This document shows, one piece after another, positions 33,767 to 42,319 of a stretch of 64,000 nucleotides of DNA. Both the position numbers and the translations under genes were made by a program. The number at the start of each line of letters is the position of its first letter. Position 1 is the first letter of the stretch. The notes under the pieces were generated by a model. That model searched no databases. It was not told the DNA's origin and was given only the letters and a program-made list of their open reading frames with translations. The stretch is from Anaeroglomus sp964630775 (lineage in GTDB: Bacteria > Planctomycetota > Phycisphaerae > Sedimentisphaerales > Anaerohalosphaeraceae). The stretch spans positions 62,001-126,000 of the forward strand of contig CAZVYY010000006.1 in the NCBI GenBank assembly GCA_964630775.1, read 5' to 3'.

Positions 33767-34513
33767 GTGCTTGTCGTGGTTGAGGGCGATATTACAGAAG
33801 CCGTGTGTGCAGAGCCGGTCCTGCGGGCGATTGCGCAAAAATACGGCCCGCTGTGCCGACTGACCGTCTGTCATGAACATGCGGATTTATACACCGGTCA
33901 TCCGGCCATTGCCTCTGTCGCGTATGATGAACTTGAAATCACGGCAGGGCAATACCATAAAATCATCCGCCTCGAATGCCCCTCCGGCCCAATGAGTATC
34001 CGCAAGCGGGTCTCCGCGTTGGCTCAGCAAATCGATGTCAATGTGCCTGACGACCAGCCGCGGATTAACCTGACCGGCTTCGATACACTTCGTACCCAGC
34101 GTTTCGGAATCGGCTCCATTCAGCGACCGCGTCTGGCGCTGGGCCTGGAACCGATGCTGACCGAGGCACGGCTGGAGCAATGGAACCGGATTTGTCAGGC
34201 CATCGACCAGCAGCTTCACGGGGGATTTGTCCTGCTGGCCGAACGCCGGACTGAATGCAGCACAGGCAAGAATCTGACCGGAAAACTGATGGCCCGTGAA
34301 GCGGCCTCCGTATTAAGCCAGTGCGACATGCTGATTACAACCGAAAAAGGCTATGCCGCGATGGCCGTGGCGGTGCATATTCCGGTGATTCTCATTGATA
34401 ATGGCAATCAGAATGAATCCGACAGCGAATTTGCAGGTATTGTCACCGCAGCCGAATTATCACCCGAGGTCATCCTGTCTGTAATGATGTCGATGGATTT
34501 TAAATTGCAATGA
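33767..34513 (+). CDS. GT9 (heptosyltransferase)-like protein, start unclear
   Basis: Predicted GT-B glycosyltransferase related to ADP-heptose:LPS heptosyltransferases. N-terminal VLVVVEGDITEAVCAEPVLR and the C-terminal nucleotide-binding block AASVLSQCDMLITTEKGYAA with HIPVILIDNG match the fold. At 248 residues it is about 90 shorter than the family norm. The only conventional start codon is GTG at 33767, with no ribosome site; the frame is open upstream to 33602 and reads WPSAREDINGP just before the GTG, which looks like protein sequence. Either it is made as a -1 frameshift fusion with the preceding gene, or it starts at a non-standard codon. Its end overlaps the next start (ATGA). Confidence 0.72.
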   Translation: MLVVVEGDITEAVCAEPVLRAIAQKYGPLCRLTVCHEHADLYTGHPAIASVAYDELEITAGQYHKIIRLECPSGPMSIRKRVSALAQQIDVNVPDDQPRINLTGFDTLRTQRFGIGSIQRPRLALGLEPMLTEARLEQWNRICQAIDQQLHGGFVLLAERRTECSTGKNLTGKLMAREAASVLSQCDMLITTEKGYAAMAVAVHIPVILIDNGNQNESDSEFAGIVTAAELSPEVILSVMMSMDFKLQ

Positions 34514-36189
34514 CCGCCGATCAAAAGACATTCCAGCGTCCGCGAGTTCCCGGCCGCGGCCCCCTGGTGACGGTGCTGATCAGCACCTACAACCGGCCTG
34601 CGTACCTGGCCGAGGCGCTGGAGAGTATCTTTCGGCAGACCTGGCCCAATTTTGAAATCATCCTGACCCGCGATGGCGGATTGCCCGTCCGGGATGTGGT
34701 CAGCCAATTTAATGATTCGCGTCTGACATTCATCGACCGCGACCAGAACCGCGGCCTGCCGTATTCCTTCAATGAGGCACTGGCTCGGGCCAAAGGAGAC
34801 TATGTCTGTTATCTCGGCGACGACGATAAATTCTTCCCGCATCACATCGAAACTCTGCTGCGTGCCATTTCGCAGAATCCCGATTACGGCGTGGTCTATG
34901 GCGATTTATATAAGGCCCATTGCCGTGTCCTGCCGGATGGTCGCAGGCGGGTACTGGCCAAAAATGTGGAAATCAGCCGCGATTTTGACCGCATGCTGAT
35001 GTTCCAGTTCAACCATGCCCTGCACGTCAGTCTCATGCATCGACGCGACTTGCTGGACAAGGCTGGGCGGTACAATGAATCGCTCAATGTCCTGATCGAC
35101 TGGGATTTAACCCGCAGACTGTGCTTTTTTACGGATTTCCTCCATGTGCCGATCGTGACAGGGGAGTATTATGCCCCCGTTGGCGATTGCGACCGGATTT
35201 CTGTTCAGCGGCGGAAAAATGTCAACGATTATATCCGCAACCTGCTGACCATCCGCACCACACGGCCGCCCAAACCCTGGCCCTGTGTGGAAGATTCCGC
35301 CATCGTCGTACTGGCCTCCCGTCTGGATGGGACGCTGGAACAGATGCTTCGCGATATCTGGTCGCACAGCTTCTATCCTTATCGAATGATTGTGCCGCTC
35401 ACAGCCCAGGAACGCCAGCGATTCCAGTCTTGTGTTCCCAATCTCGTTGTGGTGGATGTCCGTCCGGAAGATTCGCTGCCGGTGCGGCTCAATAAAATGC
35501 TCCAGCAGGTGGATGCGGAATGGACCGTCTTTCTGCCCGTCGGCATTCCAATCCCGCCGGACGAAGCCATGTATATCGAACGCTCCCTGTATCCGCTGCT
35601 GTGCGGACATCAGACCCATCTGGCCTGCCAGATTGTCGAATCCGACGACACGTCGTTTGGCGCAGCAATCTATACCGATACGTTACGCAAGGCAATCACC
35701 CGCCATCCGGCCCTCGATCCGCAGCAGGCTCTTGCAGCCGCGGGAATTCCGATTCGCAAGCCCGAATTCAAGGAATATCCCTTCCAGTTTGACAACCTGC
35801 TCAGCGGTGCGGAAATGTGCCAACTGGACGGCCAATGGACCCGTGCCGCACGCGTCTATGATTACATGGCCGAACATCATGGCAACGCCATCTGGATGCG
35901 AACCCGTCAGGCCAACGCACTGCTTCAGGCCGGCCACTATGACCATGCCGCCCGCACCATTGCCGAAGTCAACCGGATTCGGCCCACCGTCGCGTCCCTG
36001 ATGATTCAGGCCCGCGCCGAAAAGAAAAATAATCGTCCTCAAATCGCCGCCGGCCTGTATCGTCAGGCAGCGGGCATTCTGGATGGACAATCCACCGGAT
36101 ACCTGCCCGCCGCGGCCGATATCCTGATACCCCAAACCCAATCTAATACCGCTTCTGTGCAACCTGTGGAGACTTGTGTATGGACTTGA
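34510..36189 (+). CDS. GT2 glycosyltransferase with C-terminal TPR-like repeats
   Basis: 559 residues. N-terminal GT-A domain (about 18-240): VTVLISTYNRPAYLAEALES, and the metal-binding Asp cluster in CYLGDDDKFFPHH at about residues 103-105. A second GT2-like domain follows (about 265-420, SAIVVLASRLDGTLEQMLRD) without an obvious DxD, then TPR-like helices (WTRAARVYDYMAEHHGNAIW, NALLQAGHYDHAARTIAEVN). Probably a bifunctional or processive sugar transferase of the flagellar glycosylation island. It overlaps the gene before by 4 bp and the TPR gene after by 10 bp. Confidence 0.85.
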   Translation: MTADQKTFQRPRVPGRGPLVTVLISTYNRPAYLAEALESIFRQTWPNFEIILTRDGGLPVRDVVSQFNDSRLTFIDRDQNRGLPYSFNEALARAKGDYVCYLGDDDKFFPHHIETLLRAISQNPDYGVVYGDLYKAHCRVLPDGRRRVLAKNVEISRDFDRMLMFQFNHALHVSLMHRRDLLDKAGRYNESLNVLIDWDLTRRLCFFTDFLHVPIVTGEYYAPVGDCDRISVQRRKNVNDYIRNLLTIRTTRPPKPWPCVEDSAIVVLASRLDGTLEQMLRDIWSHSFYPYRMIVPLTAQERQRFQSCVPNLVVVDVRPEDSLPVRLNKMLQQVDAEWTVFLPVGIPIPPDEAMYIERSLYPLLCGHQTHLACQIVESDDTSFGAAIYTDTLRKAITRHPALDPQQALAAAGIPIRKPEFKEYPFQFDNLLSGAEMCQLDGQWTRAARVYDYMAEHHGNAIWMRTRQANALLQAGHYDHAARTIAEVNRIRPTVASLMIQARAEKKNNRPQIAAGLYRQAAGILDGQSTGYLPAAADILIPQTQSNTASVQPVETCVWT

Positions 36190-36797
36190 CCCGTCAGACC
36201 GCCGTTCCCGACCACGGCTGGACGCAGCATTACGACATTGTACAAGAGATGGGCGACTGTTATGCCACGGTCGGCGACTACGTCCAGGCTCAGGATTGCT
36301 ACGAGCGTGCCGCGATGCTGGCCCCCGACGAGGCTGGGCCGTACCTGGGCACGGGTGTTATCGCCCTGCAGCAGGGCAAGCTGGCCGATGCCGAAATCGC
36401 CTTTCGCGTCGCACTCCGCCTGGATGCCCGATGCAGCAAAGCGCTGGCAGGGCTGGCCATGATTGCCCAACAGCAGAAGAACTGGCAGACTGCATTCGAT
36501 CTATACCTGAAAAGTCTGGAACTGGACGGCGACAACCTGACGGCGCTGCTGGGGCTGTTTCAGGTCTCCTGTCAGATGGGCTCCTTTGCCCGCGTGATTG
36601 AATACCTCAATACCTATCTGAATCTCCACCCGGCCGACACTGCGGTGATGTTCTGCCTGGCGACGTTATATCTGAAGGAAAGACAGCCCGACAGGGCCCG
36701 ACGGATTTTAAAAGATATATTGGCTCTGGAACCCAATAATACCGATGCCAAAAACCTGCTGGAAGAGGCGGAAAACCGCATCCCGATTCCGGCCTGA
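36180..36797 (+). CDS. TPR-repeat protein
   Basis: 205-residue protein made almost entirely of TPR repeats, for example MGDCYATVGDYVQAQDCYER, LALEPNNTDAKNLLEEAEN and ATLYLKERQPDRARRILKDI. There is no signal peptide, so it is cytosolic. The ATG at 36180 is chosen because GGAG lies 9-12 nt upstream; it overlaps the preceding gene by 10 bp. It is probably an adaptor between the TPR-bearing transferases and their protein acceptor. Confidence 0.85.
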   Translation: MDLTRQTAVPDHGWTQHYDIVQEMGDCYATVGDYVQAQDCYERAAMLAPDEAGPYLGTGVIALQQGKLADAEIAFRVALRLDARCSKALAGLAMIAQQQKNWQTAFDLYLKSLELDGDNLTALLGLFQVSCQMGSFARVIEYLNTYLNLHPADTAVMFCLATLYLKERQPDRARRILKDILALEPNNTDAKNLLEEAENRIPIPA

Positions 36798-36815
36798 TGA
36801 AAGGATACAATAAAC

Positions 36816-37139
36816 ATGAACGTAAAAACAGAAACCTCGACCGATTATGCAGCGATGGCGGATTTTCTTGAAAATCTCCTGATGCGGCAGGCCGACAAGC
36901 TCCGCAGTTATGACCTCGACGGTGCCAGTGCCATTGCCGAACAGTCCGCCCCGATTGCCGAAGAACTGACCCGGCACAAGGTCCTCAATCGTCCTGAATT
37001 CGCCGAACGCAAACGCCGCCTCGAGCAGATGTACAAGGATATCTGTCTGATTATCTCCGATCAGCGGCAGGAAGTCTCCGACAAACTCGCCCAGATTCGC
37101 CAGGGCCTCCATGCCCTCGGCGGCTATAAAGGCAAATAA
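36816..37139 (+). CDS. Small helical protein, possible flagellar export chaperone
   Basis: 107 residues, predicted all-helical and charged, no signal peptide. Family not recognised. Size, helical make-up (AMADFLENLLMRQADKLRSY, ERKRRLEQMYKDICLIISDQ) and location resemble FlgN/FliT-type chaperones, but no diagnostic motif is visible. AAAGGA lies 10-15 nt upstream of the ATG; 18 bp separate it from the TPR gene. Confidence 0.65.
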   Translation: MNVKTETSTDYAAMADFLENLLMRQADKLRSYDLDGASAIAEQSAPIAEELTRHKVLNRPEFAERKRRLEQMYKDICLIISDQRQEVSDKLAQIRQGLHALGGYKGK

Positions 37140-37177
37140 GCACGGCAGTCAAGCCGCATGCAGGATCGGTATTGGTT

Positions 37178-37606
37178 ATGAAAGATCATCTGATTGTACA
37201 AAACGATACGCTCGTCGAAAGTATCGAATGTGATGGGCAATTGATTGCCACCATCATTCGTGCTGAAAAGATGCCCGACGAGACGGAGTTCGTAACCGGC
37301 GATGATGTCAAACAGCAGGTTGGATTTGTTGTCTATCCCGAAGGGGGGATTATTCCCCGCCATATCCATGTCCCGATGGAGCGTCACCTGCGAGGGACGT
37401 CCGAGGTCCTGGTAGTCCGCAAAGGCATGCTGGAAGCGGATTTCTACACCGATGGCAAAGAGTTTATCTGCACCCGCCTGCTGCGGCAGGGCGATGTCCT
37501 GCTGCTGATCAGCGGCGGTCACGGCTTCCGCTGCCTCAAAGACACGGTTCTGCTGGAAGTCAAACAGGGCCCGTACCTGGGCCCCCAGGAAAAACAGCGG
37601 TTTTAA
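37178..37606 (+). CDS. Cupin-fold protein of the glycosylation island
   Basis: 142 residues of beta-rich sequence with a cupin-like core: GFVVYPEGGIIPRHIHVPME (metal-type His pair), SEVLVVRKGMLEADFYTDG and LRQGDVLLLISGGHGFRCL. Similar small cupins act as sugar-nucleotide isomerases/epimerases or unknown partners in surface-sugar clusters. The ATG at 37178 is preferred over an in-frame TTG at 37172. Exact reaction unknown. Confidence 0.75.
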   Translation: MKDHLIVQNDTLVESIECDGQLIATIIRAEKMPDETEFVTGDDVKQQVGFVVYPEGGIIPRHIHVPMERHLRGTSEVLVVRKGMLEADFYTDGKEFICTRLLRQGDVLLLISGGHGFRCLKDTVLLEVKQGPYLGPQEKQRF

Positions 37607-37626
37607 AAAAAGAGATATTTATAGGC

Positions 37627-38637
37627 ATGATCATGGAAGCACTGACGACAGGATTAATTGAAGGTCCGACATGTGTCTCCGGCGAACAAAATCAGCGATA
37701 TTTTGTTTCGGAGACCGGGCAAAAATATGATTTTATCGATGGCTTGCGCGAAAGAATTATTCCCAACTGGCCCCGGTATTATCTGCCGCCCTCGGAAGCA
37801 GGTAAAAATGCCCTGACTCAAAATGAGATTAATAAAAACATACAGGGCATGAAACAGAATACCCAGTTCCTTCAGGCTCATGGTTTTTCTTTCCAGAATA
37901 AGGATGTTTTTGAGTTTGGATGCGGTTATGGGGTGCGGACCTATTTAATGTCTGAGTTGGGAGCTCGCTCGGTCACAGGCATGGACTTTCCTGATTACTC
38001 CATCCGCCAGTCCAATGAGATGGATATGACTCACTCCAACAAGGAGATGGTTTCGGGTTGGACCACATGTTATCGTGAACAGGTCGGGCAGTTGTTTCCC
38101 CCGCAGACTCGCACCAGAGTCGATTTTATCGAGGGAGATATCCATCAATTCGATGTCTGTGAAAAATATGATGCGATTATGAGCTGGTACACCCTGGAAC
38201 ATATTCATAATCCTATGGTTGCGCTTGAAAATGTTTATCGCGCCCTGAAGCCGGGAGGATTTTCATTTCACGAATATAATCCGTTCTTTTCTTTTTCAGG
38301 GGGGCATCCTTTTTGTACGCTGGATTTTCCCTTTGGACATTGCTGTTTATCTCCGCAGGATTTCAGACGGTATATTCTTCAATTCAGGCCCAGGGAGCAA
38401 AAGGCTGCTCTGGATTATTATGAAAACAACCTGAATCGCATGACGTATGCGGATTTGGTTCATTGTGCCGATAAAGCCGGATTTCAAATCCTTGCATTCA
38501 TTCCCTGGGCAAATCAGAACCGGGTGTCACAAATCGATCAGGCCATTCTAATGAATGTGCAGAGAAATTATCCAAAGGCAACCATGGCCGATCTGATGGC
38601 GGACATCGTTTGGATTCTTCTGAGAAAGCCGGCATAA
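37627..38637 (+). CDS. Class I SAM-dependent methyltransferase
   Basis: 336 residues with the SAM-binding motif VFEFGCGYGVRTYLMSELGA and motif III region YDAIMSWYTLEHIHNPMVAL followed by VYRALKPGGFSFHEYNPF. The first 80 residues form an extra N-terminal part. Likely methylates a sugar or lipid/protein acceptor of the island. ATG codons at 37627 and 37633 are both possible. Confidence 0.85.
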   Translation: MIMEALTTGLIEGPTCVSGEQNQRYFVSETGQKYDFIDGLRERIIPNWPRYYLPPSEAGKNALTQNEINKNIQGMKQNTQFLQAHGFSFQNKDVFEFGCGYGVRTYLMSELGARSVTGMDFPDYSIRQSNEMDMTHSNKEMVSGWTTCYREQVGQLFPPQTRTRVDFIEGDIHQFDVCEKYDAIMSWYTLEHIHNPMVALENVYRALKPGGFSFHEYNPFFSFSGGHPFCTLDFPFGHCCLSPQDFRRYILQFRPREQKAALDYYENNLNRMTYADLVHCADKAGFQILAFIPWANQNRVSQIDQAILMNVQRNYPKATMADLMADIVWILLRKPA

Positions 38638-38661
38638 CATTATGAAATGATTATCGGCTGA

Positions 38662-39864
38662 ATGCAGCAATATAAAATAATGGATAAGGAAAAAGATGTG
38701 TTTGCCGCAGAACAGACAAAAATGAATACGAATTTGAGAGCTGGTACTGGTCTTTTGAATCCCTCTGGTAAAGACCGTATCGTAAATTTGCAGAAAATAT
38801 ACAATAATCAATTCTATAACGATCACAAAAATGAGACATTGTGTTCAGCGGAAGTAATTGTGCCGCTGGTATTGGATGTCTTTCCCGCTCAATCGGTGAT
38901 TGACGTGGGGTGCGGTACCGGTGCATGGCTGAGCCTGTTTCGCAAATACGGGGTGTCCCGTATCCGGGGATATGATGCCGCGCGTTTGTCAGAAGAACAG
39001 TATTTTATTGAATCAGAAAATATTGTCCCCAATTGCGATTTTTCTTCACCGGATTTCAGGATATCCGAAGTCTGTGATATCGTATCCTGTCTGGAAGTGG
39101 CCGAGCATCTGCCGGATTCTGCATCCGATTGCCTGATACGAACTCTGACTCAGATAGCACCGGTTGTTTTATTCTCTGCGGCATTTCCCGGCCAGACCGG
39201 GGTCAATCATATCAATGAACAGCCGCCGTGGTATTGGCGGAAGAAATTCAATACACGAGGTTATATTGAGATGGATTGCCTGCGGTCGCACATCTGGTCG
39301 GACAAGCGGATTAGTTGGTGGTATCGTCAGAATATCACAATTTATGTCCGGCCGGATTATTTGCATCATAATTCCAAAGCGGCCCAATTATCGCAGCGGT
39401 ATCCGGAACTGAAAGAACCGGAAAAACTGACCATGATCAGTGAACGCATTCTCAAAAAACTCCTGAATGCGGCATCCTCTCCTGCTCAACAGGCAGTCAG
39501 TCAAGCCGGTCCTTCGCATAGTATCCCCGCAACCCCGGATCAACAACAGGATATTCTGGCCGGAATTCAGAACGATATCAGTCACAGGGATTATAATGCC
39601 GCACTGCAAAAGCTGGATATTGCTGCAGGCTTGTATCCGACACTGTCCCGAATTCACTTCCTCAGAGCAGTCTGCTATGAACGATTGGGTCAATATGCCG
39701 ATGCTCGATGTGCCATTCATGCGGAATTGAAAAATACCCCCGGGCATGAGGTCTCCATCCGCCTGCTGCAGTCGATTGAGCAGAACTTAAAAAGCCGTCG
39801 GCCGATGAACCAGTCTGAGGCGGCAGAATCCAATGGCTGGCTTCGCGTGGTATATAAACAATAA
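38662..39864 (+). CDS. SAM methyltransferase with C-terminal TPR-like domain
   Basis: 400 residues. The methyltransferase domain (about 60-260) has SVIDVGCGTGAWLSLFRKYG and CDIVSCLEVAEHLPDS. After a linker (about 272-295) a TPR-like end follows (RDYNAALQKLDIAAGLYPTL, LGQYADARCAIHAEL). The TPR end is shared in style with four other proteins of the island, suggesting docking on a common partner. The codon use is slightly more AT-rich than that of the hook genes. Confidence 0.85.
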   Translation: MQQYKIMDKEKDVFAAEQTKMNTNLRAGTGLLNPSGKDRIVNLQKIYNNQFYNDHKNETLCSAEVIVPLVLDVFPAQSVIDVGCGTGAWLSLFRKYGVSRIRGYDAARLSEEQYFIESENIVPNCDFSSPDFRISEVCDIVSCLEVAEHLPDSASDCLIRTLTQIAPVVLFSAAFPGQTGVNHINEQPPWYWRKKFNTRGYIEMDCLRSHIWSDKRISWWYRQNITIYVRPDYLHHNSKAAQLSQRYPELKEPEKLTMISERILKKLLNAASSPAQQAVSQAGPSHSIPATPDQQQDILAGIQNDISHRDYNAALQKLDIAAGLYPTLSRIHFLRAVCYERLGQYADARCAIHAELKNTPGHEVSIRLLQSIEQNLKSRRPMNQSEAAESNGWLRVVYKQ

Positions 39865-39895
39865 ATTCTGATATCAGGATGAATGGTGGAATATA

Positions 39896-42307
39896 ATGTT
39901 TAGACCTCTTTTAGTCAGACCTGCATATCCTTCCTCTCCTTTCGGGGGGATTAATCAGCCGGTTGGAATTGGTTGTTTGGCTGAGATTCTCAATCAGGCT
40001 GGAGCGGAGTATGAAATTTGTGATCTTCAGGTTGAAACGGAGTCGCAGTTATTTCATAAAATCGCCAGTTTTGCTCCAAGTCATATTGGATTATCATTGA
40101 TGTCGCTGGATTACGACAGTCATTATTCGCTTATTAGCAAAATAAAACAGCATGCACGGCATATCCCGATTATAGTGGGGGGGCCTCATGCAGCGTATAT
40201 TCGGGAGGCAATATTTGATGAGTGTGCCGGAGTCGATATTATTGTATTTAATGAAGGAGAGCCCTTTATCAGCGATATGCTGGAGGGAAAGCATCTGGAA
40301 CATATCCCGGGAATTGCTGTCCGACAGGGACGGGATCGGATAACAACTCCAGAACGGAAGTTTGTTGACGATCTGGATCAATTGCCGTTCCCCCGGTATG
40401 CAAAGTTTAGCTTGCCGATGTATGGCGATAAAATGGATTTGATCACATCCCGCGGTTGTCCTTTTTCCTGTATTTTCTGTGGAGCGCATATATCCATGGG
40501 CCGAAAATGGCGATCCAGGAGTGCTGTCAGCGTCATTCACGAAATTCGCTACTGGTACCATAAAGGGTATCGCAGGTTCAATTTCGTTGACAGTAACTTT
40601 TTCATGTCCCATGAACGAGTAAAACAGCTGTGTGCCGGCCTGAATGATTTGAATCTTCAGATTACTCTTAGTTCCGATGGCATGCGGGCCAACGATTATA
40701 ATGAAGAAACTCTGAAGATAATGAAAAGTTACGGTCTCAGGCACGTGGCAATCGGGATCGAAAGTGCCAATGAAGATATACTCAAACGCATCAAAAAAGG
40801 CGAGTCGCTCGCCGATATCCGGCGATGCATGGATGGTCTGCAAAAGCTGGGTATTGATGTCATTGCTTTCTTTATTGTTGGACTGCCCGGGGAGACGGTA
40901 GAGCATGTATTCAATTCATTCGATTTTGCATTGAGTTACCCCGGAATATGTAATGTTTTCTTTTTTAATCCCAATCCTCTGGAAGGAACAGAACTGTATG
41001 ATATATGCAGAAAAAAAGGTTATTTAAAAAGTTCTGTTGAAATGATTCGTCGTAATATGGGGGGAATGGGCGATGAGATTCCAATATCCACGCCGGAACT
41101 CCCTGTAACCGTTCGACGTGAGCTGATGACACTGTCACATAAAGTGAAAGAAGCTGTGAAATTACAGTATAATTTGTATAAACAGTCTCATACGATGAAT
41201 TCGCCGAAACGAGACAAGGTGCTCAAAGAAATAGCCGAAATTAGAATTGAGATTGATAAGATGAAAATAAATATACGTGAAATGGTTGCCAGCCGGAGTT
41301 TGAGTCAGATCGAGTTTGAGAACTCACCGGAATTTTCAGTTATTATCCCTACGCGCAATCGAGCGGCATCATTGGAGCAAACGTTGTATTCCCTGTGTTC
41401 AATTCAGAATCCGGGGCATCCTTATGAGATTATTGTTGTTGATAATGGTTCTACGGATGCGACCCGGCAGGTGACGGAATTATTCAAACAGGCCCTGCCG
41501 CAATTAAAGTATGTATTCGAACCCAATCCCGGCCTGCATAACGGCCGCCATCGGGGTGCACTGGAGGCCAAAGGTCAATATTTATGTTATCTGGATGACG
41601 ATGTTAAAGTGGATCCGTTATGGCTGAAATCAGTGGCCGAAACCTTCGAGACAACCGGCGCGGTTCTGGTTGGTGGCAAGATTTTGCCTGAATACGAACA
41701 AACTCCCCCGGATTGGGTCAAAGAATTTGTCAAACCTGTTGGCAATTACGGCTATAACATCGGCCAGTTGACGCTGATTGATCTGGGCGAACAAATTCGG
41801 GAAATTGACCCCATCTATGTCTGGGGCGCCAATTTCTCCATTCGCAAAGATGTTTTATTCGAATGCGGCGGGTTCTGCCCGGATTCCATGCCCAAAGAAC
41901 TGCTGGATCTCCGCGGTGACGGCGAAACCGGCCTGTCCCGTGCCATCAAACAGAAAGGCTATAAGGCGTTCTATCATCCCAGGGCGATGGTTCGCCACTG
42001 CATCTCTAAAGACAGGCTGACGGTGGATTATTTCTGTGCCCGCATGTTCAATCAGGGAATTTCCGATTCTTTTACCGAGATTCGCAATGCCGGCAAATTG
42101 CCTAACCCCGTAGTGTCGGCGGCGTGGGAGGCCTATCAGAATGGTAAAATCCATCATCGCCGGATCGTGCAGAATAATCCGAATCTGCTGTCCTGGATTA
42201 CCCGCAAGGATTATTTTTCAGAATGCCAGTCCAAAACACCGGCTCCAGCGATTCAATCTCAGCAGAAAATAGAAAATAAAACAGTTCAGATGGTTGCCGG
42301 AGATTAG
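39896..42307 (+). CDS. B12-binding radical SAM protein fused to GT2 glycosyltransferase
   Basis: 803-residue fusion. Residues about 1-140 are a cobalamin-binding Rossmann domain (RPAYPSSPFGGINQPVGIG, PIIVGGPHAAYIREA); about 175-400 a radical SAM barrel with the CxxxCxxC cluster motif in SRGCPFSCIFCGAH and the GIESANEDILKRIKKGES block; about 410-475 a helical linker; about 478-700 a GT2 domain (FSVIIPTRNRAASLEQTL, VVDNGSTDATRQV, YLCYLDDDVKVDP). Both active sites appear intact. B12-radical SAM enzymes typically methylate unreactive carbons or rearrange substrates; joined to a transferase this one may make and attach a modified sugar. It lies between a methyltransferase and a sugar aminotransferase gene. 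Confidence 0.9.
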   Translation: MFRPLLVRPAYPSSPFGGINQPVGIGCLAEILNQAGAEYEICDLQVETESQLFHKIASFAPSHIGLSLMSLDYDSHYSLISKIKQHARHIPIIVGGPHAAYIREAIFDECAGVDIIVFNEGEPFISDMLEGKHLEHIPGIAVRQGRDRITTPERKFVDDLDQLPFPRYAKFSLPMYGDKMDLITSRGCPFSCIFCGAHISMGRKWRSRSAVSVIHEIRYWYHKGYRRFNFVDSNFFMSHERVKQLCAGLNDLNLQITLSSDGMRANDYNEETLKIMKSYGLRHVAIGIESANEDILKRIKKGESLADIRRCMDGLQKLGIDVIAFFIVGLPGETVEHVFNSFDFALSYPGICNVFFFNPNPLEGTELYDICRKKGYLKSSVEMIRRNMGGMGDEIPISTPELPVTVRRELMTLSHKVKEAVKLQYNLYKQSHTMNSPKRDKVLKEIAEIRIEIDKMKINIREMVASRSLSQIEFENSPEFSVIIPTRNRAASLEQTLYSLCSIQNPGHPYEIIVVDNGSTDATRQVTELFKQALPQLKYVFEPNPGLHNGRHRGALEAKGQYLCYLDDDVKVDPLWLKSVAETFETTGAVLVGGKILPEYEQTPPDWVKEFVKPVGNYGYNIGQLTLIDLGEQIREIDPIYVWGANFSIRKDVLFECGGFCPDSMPKELLDLRGDGETGLSRAIKQKGYKAFYHPRAMVRHCISKDRLTVDYFCARMFNQGISDSFTEIRNAGKLPNPVVSAAWEAYQNGKIHHRRIVQNNPNLLSWITRKDYFSECQSKTPAPAIQSQQKIENKTVQMVAGD

Positions 42308-42319
42308 ATAGATAATCTT

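Noticed and set aside
33729..33860. ATG at 33729 as start of the GT9-like gene
   Set aside because: It is in a different frame from the GT9-like sequence and soon hits a stop; its translation resembles no protein.
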